Assembly (NCBI RefSeq): GCF_014651835.1
Contig: NZ_BMXQ01000001.1
Location: forward strand, 1 to 64,000
Length of the DNA: 64,000 nt
Reading direction: 5' to 3'
From: Pigmentiphaga litoralis
GTDB taxonomy: Bacteria; Pseudomonadota; Gammaproteobacteria; Burkholderiales; Burkholderiaceae_B
Part shown: positions 26,411 to 35,994 of the stretch, one piece after another
Layout of the letters: every line of letters begins with the position of its first letter
How positions within the stretch are numbered: the first letter of the stretch is position 1
Made by a program: the position numbers and the translations under genes
The notes under the pieces: model-generated
The model's database searches: none
The model's input: only the letters and a program-made list of their open reading frames with translations
What the model was told of the DNA's origin: nothing

Positions 26411-28900
26411 TCACCAGCGATAACGCAAGGACGCAATGACGGTGCGGCGCTGGCCGCGATAGCAGAAGCCGGCGTTGCACACCTCCATGTCCTTGTCGAA
26501 CAGGTTCTGGACGTTCACCGCGCCGCGCCAGCCTTTCATGCTTGCGTCGAGGCGGGCAAGATCGTAGTACACGGCCAGGTCCATCAAGGTCGTGCCGGGA
26601 TTGGTGGACGCGTTGATTTTGTCGGTCTTGTTGGCGCCAATGAACCGCACGCCCGCGCCCAGTCCCAGTCCGGCAAGCGGCGTGGTGCGCAAGACCGTGT
26701 CCGCCCACAGCGACGCCGTGTGGCGCGGCGTGACCGGCAATTCCTTGCCGATCTCGGCAGGGTCCGTCGACCGCGTCACTTCGGTGTGGTTATAGGTATA
26801 GGACGCGGTCAGGTTCACATCGCGGGTCAGGCTGGCCTTGCCCTGCAACTCGAGCCCACGCGAGCGGACCTGTCCGGTCAGTTCGGAAAACGCGGTGCCC
26901 GGAATGCTGCGCACGGCGTTCTGTTCGGTCAGGTCGAACAGGGACGCGGTCAGGAACGCGTCTTCGTTGCGCGGCTGGAATTTCACGCCGACTTCGAACT
27001 GTCGCGCCTTGGTCGGATCGAGCGGTGACCCGCTCACCGACAGCGACGTGTTCGGCTGGAACGATGTGGCGTAACTTGCATAGGGCGACACGCCATTGTC
27101 GAAGGCATACAGCACGCCGGCCTGGGTGGTGATGGCATGACTGCGCTTGTCGGTCGTGACCGCCGCCGTGCCCAGGTTGCGCGCTTCATGTTCGACGCCG
27201 TCGCGACGCACGCCCACGTTGAAGCGCCAGCGGTGCCACGACATCTGGTCGGCCACGTACACGCCCAGTTGGTCGACAAAGGTGCCGGTGCGCGGCGCAA
27301 GCTCGGGGGTCGGCGCACTCACATTGCCGTACACCGGATTGTCCAGATTCAGGACTGGATAGTCCGCCGCGTTGCCCACGCCCAGCCCGAAGGTGGACGC
27401 GACCTTTTGGTAATCGATGCCGAACAGCAGGCGGTGATCGACCGGCCCGGTGCGAGCCTTGGCGTGGAACTGGTTGTCGATCACAAAGGTATCGACCTTG
27501 TTTTCGATGGCGTAGGCGGTGCGCCGGAGCAGGCGCGTGCCGGGCACCAGCCCGGCGCCGCTCAGGTAGCGCGCATGTACGTTGATCACGCCATAGCGGG
27601 CCTTCTGCGTGAACGACAGCGTGTCGTTGAAGGTGTGGTCCAGGCGATAGCCGAGCTGGTATTGCTCCTGCTTCTGGTAGTCGTAGCCATAGTCGCTCAC
27701 CCGGTTGCGCGACGCGCGGCCGTTATCCTGGTACACGCCCACGCTGCTGTCAGTCTCGTCCTTCAAGGCGTGCGCCATGACGGTGACTCGGGTCTTGTCG
27801 CTTGCCTGCCAGGTCAGCGATGGCGCCAGGTAATAACGATTGTTGGCGGCCTTGGCATCCGTGTCGGCGTCACGGGCCATGCCGGTCACGCGCCACAGCA
27901 CCTTGCCGTCGGCGTCCAGCGCGCCGCCGAAGTCGCCGGCCAGCTGCTTGCGGTCATGGTTGCCGGCCTGGACTTCCAATTCGCGCAGCGGCGTGGCGGT
28001 GGGTTGCTTGCTGATGCGGTCGATCAGGCCTCCCGGCGTGCTCTGGCCATACAGCACCGACGCCGGCCCCTTGACGACGTCGATCCGTTCCAGGCCATAG
28101 GGCTCGGACTTGAAGTAGGCATACGATCCTTGCCCCTGGCGCAAGCCGTCACGGTAGTCGCCGTACGTATTCACCGGAAAACCGCGAATGCTGATCTGGT
28201 CGAAACGGGGATCGTAGCCGTAGGCGCCCGTGACCACGCCCGCGGTGTACCGGACGGCTTCGGGCAGGCTTTGCGCGCCGCGCACGTCCAGCTCGTCACG
28301 CGTAATCACGGCGATCGAACGCGGCGTTTCGTTGATCGGCGTTCCGGTCTTGGTTGCGGATTCCGCCTGCCGCGCCACGAAACCGCGGGGCGCAGCGTCG
28401 CTGCCCAGGGCAGGGGCCGACACGGCGATCGGGGTCAAGGTCGCGGGCGCCGGACCGGTGCTGGCGGGTGCCACCGAGGCACCGGTCCGCGGGGTCAAGG
28501 CATACCCGCCGCGGCCATCCGGCACTGCGGCCAGGCCCGCGCCGGACAGCAGCAGGGCGAACCCCTGGCCTACCGTGTAGGTGCCGCGCAGCGCCGGCGC
28601 CGTTTTGCCGGCCACCTGTTCCGGATCGAACGACAGCAACACACCGGCGCTGCGTGCATAGCGGTTCAGCGTCGGGCCAAGGTCGCCTGCGGGCAGATCC
28701 ACCGGGTAGCTGGCGTCCTGTGCGTACGCAGCCGGCGCGGCGATGCCTGCAAGGACCAGCGCGGCGGGCATGCCCAGCACCAGGGGTAGCGACAGCACCG
28801 GCGCCGTGTGCAGAAAGCGGCGGGTCGACGCGAAAGGTGTGCGCCCGTGTCGGGCGGAAAGGGGCCGGGCAATACGCGGGGCGGGGCGAGGGCGGATCAT
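26411..28900 (-). CDS. TonB-dependent transducing siderophore receptor (STN domain)
   Basis: 829 residues: a long basic signal region (1-64), an STN signalling domain (about 68-140, with VDLPAGDLGPTLNRYARSAGVLLSFD), a plug (about 185-330, with GTPINETPRSIAVITRDELD and DVVKGPASVLYGQSTPGGLIDRISKQP) and a barrel ending in RYRW. The STN domain shows that it passes ligand occupancy to an anti-sigma factor, as FpvA or FecA do. The fecR-fecI pair just upstream is the partner. The plug and barrel belong to the hydroxamate/pyoverdine-like group. The start is the ATG of MIRPRPAPRI. Confidence 0.88.
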   Translation of the reverse strand: MIRPRPAPRIARPLSARHGRTPFASTRRFLHTAPVLSLPLVLGMPAALVLAGIAAPAAYAQDASYPVDLPAGDLGPTLNRYARSAGVLLSFDPEQVAGKTAPALRGTYTVGQGFALLLSGAGLAAVPDGRGGYALTPRTGASVAPASTGPAPATLTPIAVSAPALGSDAAPRGFVARQAESATKTGTPINETPRSIAVITRDELDVRGAQSLPEAVRYTAGVVTGAYGYDPRFDQISIRGFPVNTYGDYRDGLRQGQGSYAYFKSEPYGLERIDVVKGPASVLYGQSTPGGLIDRISKQPTATPLRELEVQAGNHDRKQLAGDFGGALDADGKVLWRVTGMARDADTDAKAANNRYYLAPSLTWQASDKTRVTVMAHALKDETDSSVGVYQDNGRASRNRVSDYGYDYQKQEQYQLGYRLDHTFNDTLSFTQKARYGVINVHARYLSGAGLVPGTRLLRRTAYAIENKVDTFVIDNQFHAKARTGPVDHRLLFGIDYQKVASTFGLGVGNAADYPVLNLDNPVYGNVSAPTPELAPRTGTFVDQLGVYVADQMSWHRWRFNVGVRRDGVEHEARNLGTAAVTTDKRSHAITTQAGVLYAFDNGVSPYASYATSFQPNTSLSVSGSPLDPTKARQFEVGVKFQPRNEDAFLTASLFDLTEQNAVRSIPGTAFSELTGQVRSRGLELQGKASLTRDVNLTASYTYNHTEVTRSTDPAEIGKELPVTPRHTASLWADTVLRTTPLAGLGLGAGVRFIGANKTDKINASTNPGTTLMDLAVYYDLARLDASMKGWRGAVNVQNLFDKDMEVCNAGFCYRGQRRTVIASLRYRW

Positions 28901-29015
28901 GAGCGTCCTGGGTTCGTCAATCGGATGCCTGGATACCGGACGAGATCGCAAAACACGCAAAGGAAGGTGTAACTGCCCAAGGCGCATCAGGCCTGCGCGC
29001 CTGGCCTGCCCCCCT

Positions 29016-30029
29016 TCACGCCGCCGTCACCGTGACCCAATACCGGGTGCGCCGGTGCACCGACACCGGCAACACCCGGGCGATGGCGTCGAGCGCGTGA
29101 TCGGTGTTCATGACGGGATAGACCCCCGAAATGCGGTGATCGGCAATGTCCGCCGCGCACTGGACGAGGCCGACGCGATAGCGCGCGAGTTCGGCCACCA
29201 GATCGCCCAGGCGCATGGCCTGCGCCACGATGACGCCGTCCGTCCACGCGCCGTCGCCGTCCTCCAGGGGCATCGCCGGGCCGACCTGGCGGGCCGTGAA
29301 ACAGGCCGCGCTGCCCGCCCGCAACAGTGCTTGCGGGCCGTCTGCGCAGGTAATCCGGACCTGGCCGTCGTAGACCGCAACACGGGTGCCGGCCGGCGTT
29401 CGCCTGACGGCAAATCGGCCCTCCGTGGCGCTGACCACGCCTGCCGGATCGCGCACCTGCAGCGGCTGTTGCCGGCCGCGGTTGCCGACGCGCAGCAGGA
29501 TCTCGCCGCGCAGCAGGTCGATGGCGCGGTGGCTGGCGTCCAGATGCACCGCAATGGCGGTGTTGGTGTTGAGCGTGATGCGGCTGGCGTCGTCCAGCGA
29601 CACCTGGGCCTGGTCGCCAACGGCGGTGTAATAGTCGGCGACCAGATCCTGCCAGGGCAGCCACTGGTAGCCGGACCAGGTTGCGCCAGCGCCCGTCGCG
29701 GTGCCGCCCACTAGCAATAGGGACTTGAGGACAGCTCGCCGCCCGGTGCGCGCGCGGTCCGCATCGGCGCGCGCCAGGGTGCTGCGCAGCGTGCGGGCCG
29801 GCATGACGGTGAGCAGGGTGCCGATGTGCTGCAGCCGGTCCCAGGCCAGTGCATGCGCCGGATCCGCATCGCGCCAACGTGCGAAGGATTCACATTCGGC
29901 TTGAGACGCCGCGCCCGATTGCAGGCGCACTTTCCAGGCGATGGCGGTATCCCGAAGGCTGTCGGTTGCGCTGTCGTGCAGACCGTCGCGCAAGCCGGCC
30001 TGCATGCTGCCACGCATCCGGTCGTTCAT
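29016..30029 (-). CDS. fecR: FecR-type anti-sigma factor and transducer
   Basis: 337 residues. The cytoplasmic sigma-binding region (DUF4880, about 28-70: WKVRLQSGAASQAECESFARWRDADPAHALAWDRL) is followed by one membrane helix (about 102-118). A FecR periplasmic domain (about 130-240, with LDDASRITLNTNTAI and LLRGEILLRVG) and a C-terminal DUF4974/STN-contact region ending near WVTVTAA complete it. It holds the sigma factor and receives the receptor signal through the periplasm. Its ATG overlaps the fecI stop by four bases (ATGA), giving coupled translation. Confidence 0.9.
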   Translation of the reverse strand: MNDRMRGSMQAGLRDGLHDSATDSLRDTAIAWKVRLQSGAASQAECESFARWRDADPAHALAWDRLQHIGTLLTVMPARTLRSTLARADADRARTGRRAVLKSLLLVGGTATGAGATWSGYQWLPWQDLVADYYTAVGDQAQVSLDDASRITLNTNTAIAVHLDASHRAIDLLRGEILLRVGNRGRQQPLQVRDPAGVVSATEGRFAVRRTPAGTRVAVYDGQVRITCADGPQALLRAGSAACFTARQVGPAMPLEDGDGAWTDGVIVAQAMRLGDLVAELARYRVGLVQCAADIADHRISGVYPVMNTDHALDAIARVLPVSVHRRTRYWVTVTAA

Positions 30030-30529
30030 GCCGCGTCGTAGCAAAGCCGCCAGGCCTGCGTCATGTAGTGCTGCACGGTCCGGATCGATATCCCCCGCTG
30101 CGCGGCGATATCGGCATAGGCCAGCCCGTCCAGCTGCGCCATCAGGAACACCTCCCGCACCTTGGCGGGCAGGCGCCGCAACAGCCGGTCCACCGCCACC
30201 AATGTTTCCAGTACCAGGGCCTGCGCTTCCGGAGAAGGCGCGTGCGCAGGCGGCATCGCCTCCAACGCCGCCACATAGGCCCGTGCCAGGGCGGCGCGGC
30301 GGAAATGGTCGATCAGCAGTCCCTTGGCAATGGTTGTCAGCAAGGCCTTGGCTTCGTCCATGTACAGCGCATCCCGCTTTTCGATGATGCGCACGAAGGT
30401 GTCCTGCGCGATCTCGTCGGCATCCTGGCGCGAACGCACGCGGGCGTGCAGCCATCCGCACAGCCAGGCGTGATGGTGGCGGTAGAGCGTCGTGATCTGG
30501 TCGTGTCCAAGGGCGTGCGCGCCGGCCAT
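30026..30529 (-). CDS. fecI: FecI-type ECF sigma factor
   Basis: 167 residues from the chosen start. Region 2 contains YRHHHAWLCGWLHARVRSRQDADEIAQDTFVRII. Region 4 contains LRRLPAKVREVFLMAQLDGLAYADIAAQRGISIRTVQHYMTQA, the typical iron-transport ECF wording. It directs RNA polymerase to the receptor promoter when the receptor is occupied. GGAGG lies five bases before the ATG at 30529, which makes it better than the in-frame ATG 12 bases upstream. A Fur-box-like dyad lies immediately upstream, so expression needs iron limitation as well. Confidence 0.92.
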   Translation of the reverse strand: MAGAHALGHDQITTLYRHHHAWLCGWLHARVRSRQDADEIAQDTFVRIIEKRDALYMDEAKALLTTIAKGLLIDHFRRAALARAYVAALEAMPPAHAPSPEAQALVLETLVAVDRLLRRLPAKVREVFLMAQLDGLAYADIAAQRGISIRTVQHYMTQAWRLCYDAA

Positions 30530-30540
30530 GGTCCCCTCCA

Positions 30541-30560
30541 TGAGAATGCGTATCATTCTA
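30541..30560 (-). promoter_or_regulatory. Fur box of the fecI operon
   Basis: On the minus strand GAATGATACGCATTCTCAT is close to the Fur consensus with near-dyad symmetry (TGAGAATGCGTATCATTCTA on the plus strand). It is only 12-31 bases from the fecI start. Confidence 0.7.
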
Positions 30561-30638
30561 TGGCAATTTGGCGCATCGCCCAATCAGTGGTGCTACGTCC
30601 GGCGGACCGGTTCGTGGACCTGGCCCGCCCCCACAAAC

Positions 30639-30670
30639 GACAAGGCCGTACCTTGCGGCACGGCCTTGTC
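30639..30670 (-). terminator. Hairpin terminator after the lipoprotein gene
   Basis: GACAAGGCCGT and ACGGCCTTGTC form a perfect 11-base stem. On the minus strand a short GTTTG follows, a weak T-run, so it may be partly Rho-dependent. It lies about 80 bases after the stop codon. The rest of 30561-30752 shows nothing else. Confidence 0.5.
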
Positions 30671-30752
30671 AGTTTCCAGCTTGGTCACGGCGCTTGCGAT
30701 GCGCAGTCGACGCTTACCACTGCTCCCCGGTCAGCCCGTGCCGGCGCAACGC

Positions 30753-31292
30753 TTACCGGCCGAAGCCTTCACGCGGATCCGCCAGGGGGTCGGGGCCCGG
30801 GTGGAAGCGGGTCACGACGCCGTCGCGGTCGCGCACATAGACGTACATCAGCGAGTTCCAGACGCCGTCCTGGCGAAAGCGGTAGCCCCACACTGCCTGG
30901 TCCGCGGGGTAGGCCACACGCCGGATTTCGGCAGGCGGTCCGAATTCGAAAATCATCCGGTCCCGGTTCCATTTACCTTCTTCCAGACCGTCGTTGATCA
31001 TCTGGAAGCGGTTGCTCGTCAGCGCCTGCACGGTCGAGACGGCCACGTGGTTCGCGTCGTAGTCGGTGATCCAGGTGTACTGACCCATCGGTTGCGACGT
31101 GTAGATGAGTCGCGTGCCGCCGTTTGGCAACGGCCGCTCGACCGCGGGCTTGCCCAGGCGCGCCATGGTGGCAGCCTGGGTTTCGCCGGGCTGGATGCTG
31201 GCCGGACTGGCACAGGCGCCCAGCAGCGCCGCCAGCGCAGCGGCGGCCAGCACGTGCGGCAGGCGCCGGCGCATCCCTTGACTGATACCCAT
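30753..31292 (-). CDS. Outer-membrane-type lipoprotein, unknown function
   Basis: 179 residues. A lipoprotein signal peptide with basic start MRRR, hydrophobic core and lipobox LGAC (Cys27) is clear. After it, two segments resemble each other and BamE/SmpA domains: ETQAATMARLGKP (37-49) and GKWNRDRMIFEFGPPAEI (107-122), each followed by tyrosine/tryptophan-rich strands. A doubled BamE-like fold is therefore my inference. AAAAGGGG lies about five bases before the ATG. The gene diverges from the binding-protein gene with only 33 bases between starts, so their promoters must overlap coding DNA. Confidence 0.75.
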   Translation of the reverse strand: MGISQGMRRRLPHVLAAAALAALLGACASPASIQPGETQAATMARLGKPAVERPLPNGGTRLIYTSQPMGQYTWITDYDANHVAVSTVQALTSNRFQMINDGLEEGKWNRDRMIFEFGPPAEIRRVAYPADQAVWGYRFRQDGVWNSLMYVYVRDRDGVVTRFHPGPDPLADPREGFGR

Positions 31293-31325
31293 ACAATCCC
31301 CTTTTTCGACTTGGTGGAGAAGCGT

Positions 31326-32630
31326 GTGACCTCTAGTCGCAGCTTCGGGTTCCTGGCCCGCATTGTAAGTGTGTTGACCGTTGCAGCCGCTGCAGCGCCG
31401 TTGGCGGCGATAGCGGCCGTTCCGGCCGCAGCCCCCGCATCGCCCATCCGGCTTGCCGTGATCGAGGCCATGTCCGGTCCGTTCGCCAACACGGGCGACG
31501 CCATCATGCGCAACCTGCGGTTTGCGGTGGATCGCATCAACGCCAGGGGCGGCGTGACGCTGGCCGACGGCAGGCATCCGCTGGAACTGGTCAGCTTCGA
31601 CAGCAAGAACCAGGTCGACGAAGCGCTGCTGCTGCTGCGCGCGGCCAGCGACCAGGGCATGACCCTGATCCTGCAGGGCAATAGTTCGGCGGTGGCGGCC
31701 GGCCTGCTGGAAGGCATCAACCGCCACAATCAGCGCAATCCGTCGCGGCGCATGGTGTTCCTGAACTATTCGGCTGTCGATCCCGCCCTGACCAACGAGA
31801 AGTGCAGCCCCTGGCATTTCCGGTTCGACGCCAATTCCGACATGCGCATGGCAGCCCTGACCGAGGTCATGAAGCGCGACCGGAGTGTGCGCAAGGTCTA
31901 CCTGATCAACCAGGACTACAGCTTTGGCCAGCAGGTATCGCAGGCGGCGCGCAGCGCGCTCGCCGCCAAGCGGCCCGACGTGCAGATCGTGGCGGACGAG
32001 TTCCACGCGATCGGCAAGGTCAAGGATTTCGCGCCGTATGCCGCCAAGATCGTGGCCAGCGGGGCCGACACCGTCATTACCGGCAACTGGGGCAATGACC
32101 TGACGCTGCTGATCAAGGCGGCGCGCGAAGCGGGCGTCAACGCCAACTTCTACACCTTCTATGCGAACGCCCTGGGTGCGCCGGCGGCGATCGGCGATGC
32201 CGGCGTGGGCAAGGTGCGCGCGGTGGCCGAATGGCACTACAACGCCGGCGAGCCCGGCATGGACGCGGCCTATGCCGCCTACCGCAAGCAATTCCCGCGG
32301 CCAGCCGACGACTACCTGAACGCCCGCATGCTGCACATGGTGGACATGCTGGCGGCGGCGCTGGAAAAGGGCGGGTCGGCCGACGCGGTCTCGGTCGCCC
32401 GGCAATTGTCGGGCATGCGGTGGACGCAGGAAGGGGCCGATCTGTGGATGCGGCCGGCCGACCACCAGGCGATCAAGCCGCTGTATGTATTCACCATGCA
32501 GAAGCAGGGCGTCGGGACCGCGCGGCTGGACGTCGAGGGCAGCGGCTACGGGTTCGAGACCGCCCTGAAGGTCAGCGCGCAGGACTTGACCTTGCCCACG
32601 CGCTGCGTGATGCCGACACTGCCACGATAG
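31326..32630 (+). CDS. Periplasmic amino-acid-type ABC binding protein
   Basis: 434 residues from a GTG start with TGGAG seven to eight bases upstream. A signal peptide (hydrophobic to about residue 40) precedes a type I periplasmic binding fold of the LivJ group: [70 protein letters not shown] and [23 protein letters not shown]. The family captures branched-chain amino acids, amides or aromatic acids for an ABC importer. No permease or ATPase gene is adjacent, so it is an orphan receptor. The ligand is unknown. Confidence 0.82.
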   Translation: MTSSRSFGFLARIVSVLTVAAAAAPLAAIAAVPAAAPASPIRLAVIEAMSGPFANTGDAIMRNLRFAVDRINARGGVTLADGRHPLELVSFDSKNQVDEALLLLRAASDQGMTLILQGNSSAVAAGLLEGINRHNQRNPSRRMVFLNYSAVDPALTNEKCSPWHFRFDANSDMRMAALTEVMKRDRSVRKVYLINQDYSFGQQVSQAARSALAAKRPDVQIVADEFHAIGKVKDFAPYAAKIVASGADTVITGNWGNDLTLLIKAAREAGVNANFYTFYANALGAPAAIGDAGVGKVRAVAEWHYNAGEPGMDAAYAAYRKQFPRPADDYLNARMLHMVDMLAAALEKGGSADAVSVARQLSGMRWTQEGADLWMRPADHQAIKPLYVFTMQKQGVGTARLDVEGSGYGFETALKVSAQDLTLPTRCVMPTLPR

Positions 32631-32632
32631 GG

Positions 32633-32668
32633 TATACTCTCGGGCTGCCTCGAACCGTTTCGGGGCAG
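32633..32668 (+). promoter_or_regulatory. rpsO promoter -10 and 5' leader hairpin
   Basis: A TATACT hexamer at 32633-32638 follows the previous gene's stop; no good -35 is visible. Just after the expected start, CTGCCTCGA (32645-32653) pairs with TCGGGGCAG (32660-32668), a nine-base stem with one T-G pair. Ribosomal protein S15 often represses its own message by binding such leader structures, so this is a candidate S15 site. Confidence 0.45.
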
Positions 32669-32760
32669 TGGTGCGGTTAACCCCTTCGCATCAACAACAT
32701 CTGCAATCAAACATTCACGGCGAGGCGCCTCGGCTTCGCCGCCTGTCTGGAGAGGAAATC

Positions 32761-33030
32761 ATGTCCGTCGCTGACATCAATAAAGCTACCATCGTTACCG
32801 AATTCCAACGTGCTCAAGGCGACACCGGTTCGCCAGAAGTGCAAGTTGCGCTCTTGACCGCTCGTATCAACGAACTTACCGGTCACTTCAAAGCCCACAC
32901 CAAAGACCATCACTCGCGCCGCGGCCTGCTGCGCATGGTGAGCCGTCGCCGCAAGCTGCTCGACTACCTGAAGAGCCGCAACGCCGATGCATACCGCGGT
33001 CTGATCGAGAAACTCGGTCTGCGCAAGTGA
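32761..33030 (+). CDS. rpsO: 30S ribosomal protein S15
   Basis: 89 residues, the normal length. The S15 signature is intact: [56 protein letters not shown]. It binds 16S rRNA early in small-subunit assembly. GGAG lies eight bases before the ATG. A frame extending 93 bases upstream is not conserved. pnp follows after a structured 244-base gap, the usual rpsO-pnp order of proteobacteria. Confidence 0.98.
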   Translation: MSVADINKATIVTEFQRAQGDTGSPEVQVALLTARINELTGHFKAHTKDHHSRRGLLRMVSRRRKLLDYLKSRNADAYRGLIEKLGLRK

Positions 33031-33148
33031 TTGTCGGGGGGCACGGAACGTTGTCCCGCGCTGCGGTGGTGCAGGTCATGGCGTCGTCATTCCCGATGCC
33101 ATGCGCCCTGGTTTCCCGCCCGGCGTGGGCCGGCTTTTCCGTGAGTTT

Positions 33149-33175
33149 CCAGTCCTGCGCGGTGCGCGGGACTGG
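33149..33175 (+). other. Hairpin 1 in the rpsO-pnp gap
   Basis: CCAGTCC-T-GCGC, loop GGT, GCGC-G-GGACTGG: two paired blocks interrupted by one mismatch. No T-run follows. It lies about 100 bases before pnp and may be an RNA-processing or stability element. Confidence 0.5.
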
Positions 33176-33206
33176 CACCAAAACACCTCCCTCCTGAATT
33201 GGAGAG

Positions 33207-33245
33207 TGCCTGTGTCAGGAATACCTGTCACAGGCATTTTCATTT
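33207..33245 (+). terminator. Hairpin 2 in the rpsO-pnp gap: terminator or RNase III site
   Basis: TGCCTGTG (33207-33214) pairs with CACAGGCA (33229-33236). After one T-T mismatch, CAGG pairs with CCTG around AATA. TTTTCATTT follows. This 12-pair stem ends 38 bases before the pnp ATG. In E. coli the corresponding leader hairpin is cut by RNase III for PNPase autoregulation, so a double role is possible. Confidence 0.6.
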
Positions 33246-33274
33246 CCGGAGGGCAACCGTAAAGGATGCCTGTC

Positions 33275-35404
33275 ATGTTCAATAAAGTCACAAAAACATT
33301 CCAGTATGGCCAGCATACCGTCACCCTCGAAACCGGCGAACTCGCTCGCCAGGCGTCGGGTGCCGTCCTCGTGTCCATCGAAGACACCGTGGTGCTCGCC
33401 ACGGTCGTTGGCTCCAAGCGCATCAAGCCGGGCCAGGATTTCTTCCCGCTGACCGTCGACTACATCGAAAAGACCTACGCTGCCGGTCGTATCCCGGGTG
33501 GGTTCTTCAAGCGCGAAGGCAAGCCGTCCGAAAAGGAAACGCTGACCTCGCGCCTGATCGATCGTCCGCTGCGCCCGCTGTTCCCCGAAGGTTTCTACAA
33601 CGACGTGCATGTGGTCATCCACACGCTGTCGGTCAATCCCGAGATCGATCCCGACATCGCCGCGATGATCGGTGCATCGGCCGCGATGGCTATTTCCGGC
33701 CTGCCGTTCGCCGGCCCGATCGGTGGCGCGCGCGTGGGTTGGATCAATGACCAATACGTACTGAACCCGACTGCCAGCCAGCTCAAGACCTCGGCCCTCG
33801 ACCTGGTGGTCGCCGGCACGCGCGACGCCGTGCTGATGGTCGAATCCGAAGCCCAGCAGCTGTCCGAAGAAGTGATGCTCGGCGGCGTGGTGTTCGGTCA
33901 CGAGCAGATGCAGGTCGTCATCAGCACGATCGACGAACTGGTCCGCGAAGCCGGCAAGCCCGAGTGGGACTGGAAGGCGCCGGCCCGCAACGAGCCGCTG
34001 ATCGCCGCCGTTCGCAGCGCCGGTTACGCCGCGCTGGAAGCCGCCTACCAGACCCGCGACAAGCAGGCCCGCACCACCAAGCTGCGTGATGTCTCGGCGC
34101 AGGTCAAGAGCGCGCTGGCCGAACAGGCGTCGTCGGGCGCCATCGCCGAATACAGCTCGGTCGACGTCGACAACATCCTGTTCGAATTCGAATCGCAGAT
34201 CGTCCGCAGCCAGATCCTGAATGGCGAACCCCGTATCGACGGCCGCGACACGCGTACCGTGCGTCCGATCAGCGTCCGCCTGGGTGTGCTGCCGCGCGCC
34301 CACGGGAGCGCGCTGTTCACCCGCGGTGAAACCCAGGCGCTGGTCATCGCCACGCTGGGCACCAAGCAGGACGAGCAGATCATCGACGCCCTGATGGGCG
34401 AGTACCGCGACCGCTTCATGCTTCACTACAACATGCCTCCGTTCGCCACCGGCGAAACCGGTCGCATCGGCGTGCCGAAGCGTCGTGAAGTCGGTCACGG
34501 CAAGCTGGCCAAGCGCGCGCTGACGCCGCTGCTGCCCGCACCGCAGGATTTCCAGTACACCATCCGCGTCGTGTCGGAAATCACCGAATCGAACGGTTCG
34601 TCGTCGATGGCCTCGGTTTGCGGCGGTTCGCTGGCCATGATGGACGCCGGCGTGCCGGTCAAGGATCACGTGGCCGGTGTGGCCATGGGCCTGATCAAGG
34701 ACGGCGGCAAGTTCGCCGTGCTGACCGACATTCTGGGCGACGAAGATCACCTGGGCGACATGGACTTCAAGGTGGCCGGTACCGCCAATGGCGTGACCGC
34801 ACTGCAGATGGACATCAAGATCCAGGGCATCACCAAGGAAATCATGCAGGTCGCACTGGCGCAGGCCCGTGAAGGCCGCCTGCACATCCTGGAAAAGATG
34901 CGCGAAGCCATCGATTCGTCGCGCGGCGAACTGTCGGCGTTCGCGCCGCGCATGCTGTCGATGAAAATCAATCCGGAAAAGATCCGCGACGTGATCGGCA
35001 AGGGTGGCGCCACCATCCGCGCACTGACCGAAGAAACCGGCACGCAGATCGATATCTCGGATGACGGCACCATCGTCATTTCGAGCGTGGATCTGGATCG
35101 CGCCAAGGAAGCCCAGCGCCGCATCGCCGACTTGACGGCCGACGTGGAAGTGGGCCAGGTCTACGACGGCAGCGTGCTGCGTCTGCTGGACTTCGGCGCG
35201 ATCGTCCAGGTGCTGCCAGGCCGTGACGGTCTGCTGCACATCTCGGAAATCGCGAACCATCGTATCGCCAACATCAACGACGTCCTGAAGGTGGGCCAGC
35301 AGGTCCGCGTGAAGGTCATCGAAGCTGACGACAAGGGCCGTCTGCGCCTGTCGATCAAGGCGATCGCCGTGGCTGCCGAAGCCGAGCCGGCGCCCCAGCA
35401 GTAA
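33275..35404 (+). CDS. pnp: Polyribonucleotide nucleotidyltransferase (PNPase)
   Basis: 709 residues from the chosen ATG: two RNase PH-like cores (about 8-230 and 300-530), a KH domain (about 550-610, [25 protein letters not shown]) and an S1 domain (about 618-690, [23 protein letters not shown]). It degrades mRNA phosphorolytically, working with RNase E in the degradosome. The phosphate-binding [22 protein letters not shown] is intact. [12 protein letters not shown] is the usual start in Bordetella relatives and has AAAGG nine bases upstream; a second ATG nine bases earlier is less well spaced. It ends at a strong bidirectional terminator. Confidence 0.97.
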   Translation: MFNKVTKTFQYGQHTVTLETGELARQASGAVLVSIEDTVVLATVVGSKRIKPGQDFFPLTVDYIEKTYAAGRIPGGFFKREGKPSEKETLTSRLIDRPLRPLFPEGFYNDVHVVIHTLSVNPEIDPDIAAMIGASAAMAISGLPFAGPIGGARVGWINDQYVLNPTASQLKTSALDLVVAGTRDAVLMVESEAQQLSEEVMLGGVVFGHEQMQVVISTIDELVREAGKPEWDWKAPARNEPLIAAVRSAGYAALEAAYQTRDKQARTTKLRDVSAQVKSALAEQASSGAIAEYSSVDVDNILFEFESQIVRSQILNGEPRIDGRDTRTVRPISVRLGVLPRAHGSALFTRGETQALVIATLGTKQDEQIIDALMGEYRDRFMLHYNMPPFATGETGRIGVPKRREVGHGKLAKRALTPLLPAPQDFQYTIRVVSEITESNGSSSMASVCGGSLAMMDAGVPVKDHVAGVAMGLIKDGGKFAVLTDILGDEDHLGDMDFKVAGTANGVTALQMDIKIQGITKEIMQVALAQAREGRLHILEKMREAIDSSRGELSAFAPRMLSMKINPEKIRDVIGKGGATIRALTEETGTQIDISDDGTIVISSVDLDRAKEAQRRIADLTADVEVGQVYDGSVLRLLDFGAIVQVLPGRDGLLHISEIANHRIANINDVLKVGQQVRVKVIEADDKGRLRLSIKAIAVAAEAEPAPQQ

Positions 35405-35465
35405 GCGGGGCAGGACGGGTCACCACGGTGGCCCGGCCACGTCCGATCCGTCGGGCGGGGCGAAC

Positions 35466-35505
35466 AAAAAGCGGGGACTGTGTTGAGCAGTCCCCGCTTT
35501 TTTTA
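35466..35505. terminator. Bidirectional terminator after pnp
   Basis: AAAAAGCGGGGACTG, loop TGTTGAG, CAGTCCCCGCTTTTTTT: a perfect ten-base stem flanked by an A-run and a T-run. It serves both pnp and the convergent minus-strand gene. Confidence 0.92.
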
Positions 35506-35549
35506 TGGCCCGGTCAGTTGGCCGCCCTGGGCTTCCCCGCTTGGGCGGC

Positions 35550-35930
35550 TTACCCCATGGCGGACACGGACGGCATGTCGTCGTTGCGCACCACGGTCAC
35601 GTTCCAGAAGACGTCGACAACGTATTGCGCCTTCAAGGGCAGGGCAGGCGGCGGGGCATCCAGCCATTCCACGACCAGCAAGGCCGTGGGCCCGCCTTCA
35701 ACCAGCCGGCAGCGCAGGCCTTCGGCGCCAAGCATGGCGCACGCGAAGTCAGCCTGGTCGGCGCCGGCGACGAACCCGAAGGTGGCGTTGCACAGCGATG
35801 CATGGGCGCGCATGCGCAGGCAGTTGCGCAAGCGTTCCAGTCCTTGCTCCCGTCCGCGATACCAGGGCGGACGTGCAGGCGCCTTGCGGTTGCGGCTCAA
35901 CAGCGCAAGTTCATCTACGAGTTTGATCAT
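35550..35930 (-). CDS. Orphan small protein of unknown function
   Basis: 126 residues that I cannot assign. The N-terminal half is basic (LLSRNRKAPARPPWYRGREQGLERLRNCLRMRAHASLCNATFGF). The C-terminal half alternates hydrophobic residues like beta strands (TALLVVEWL, QYVVDVFWNVTVV). Three cysteines lie at about 37, 47 and 64, and there is no signal peptide. GAGGAG sits a few bases before the ATG, so translation is convincing. It is monocistronic, closed by the terminator shared with pnp. Two adjacent perfect palindromes lie 65-105 bases upstream, suggesting tight control by a dimeric repressor or activator. Confidence 0.65.
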   Translation of the reverse strand: MIKLVDELALLSRNRKAPARPPWYRGREQGLERLRNCLRMRAHASLCNATFGFVAGADQADFACAMLGAEGLRCRLVEGGPTALLVVEWLDAPPPALPLKAQYVVDVFWNVTVVRNDDMPSVSAMG

Positions 35931-35994
35931 GGCTCCTCTCGGTCACACGGCTCACAACGTGCGGCCCGCCCGGACAGCACGCAAGCAACGGCGA

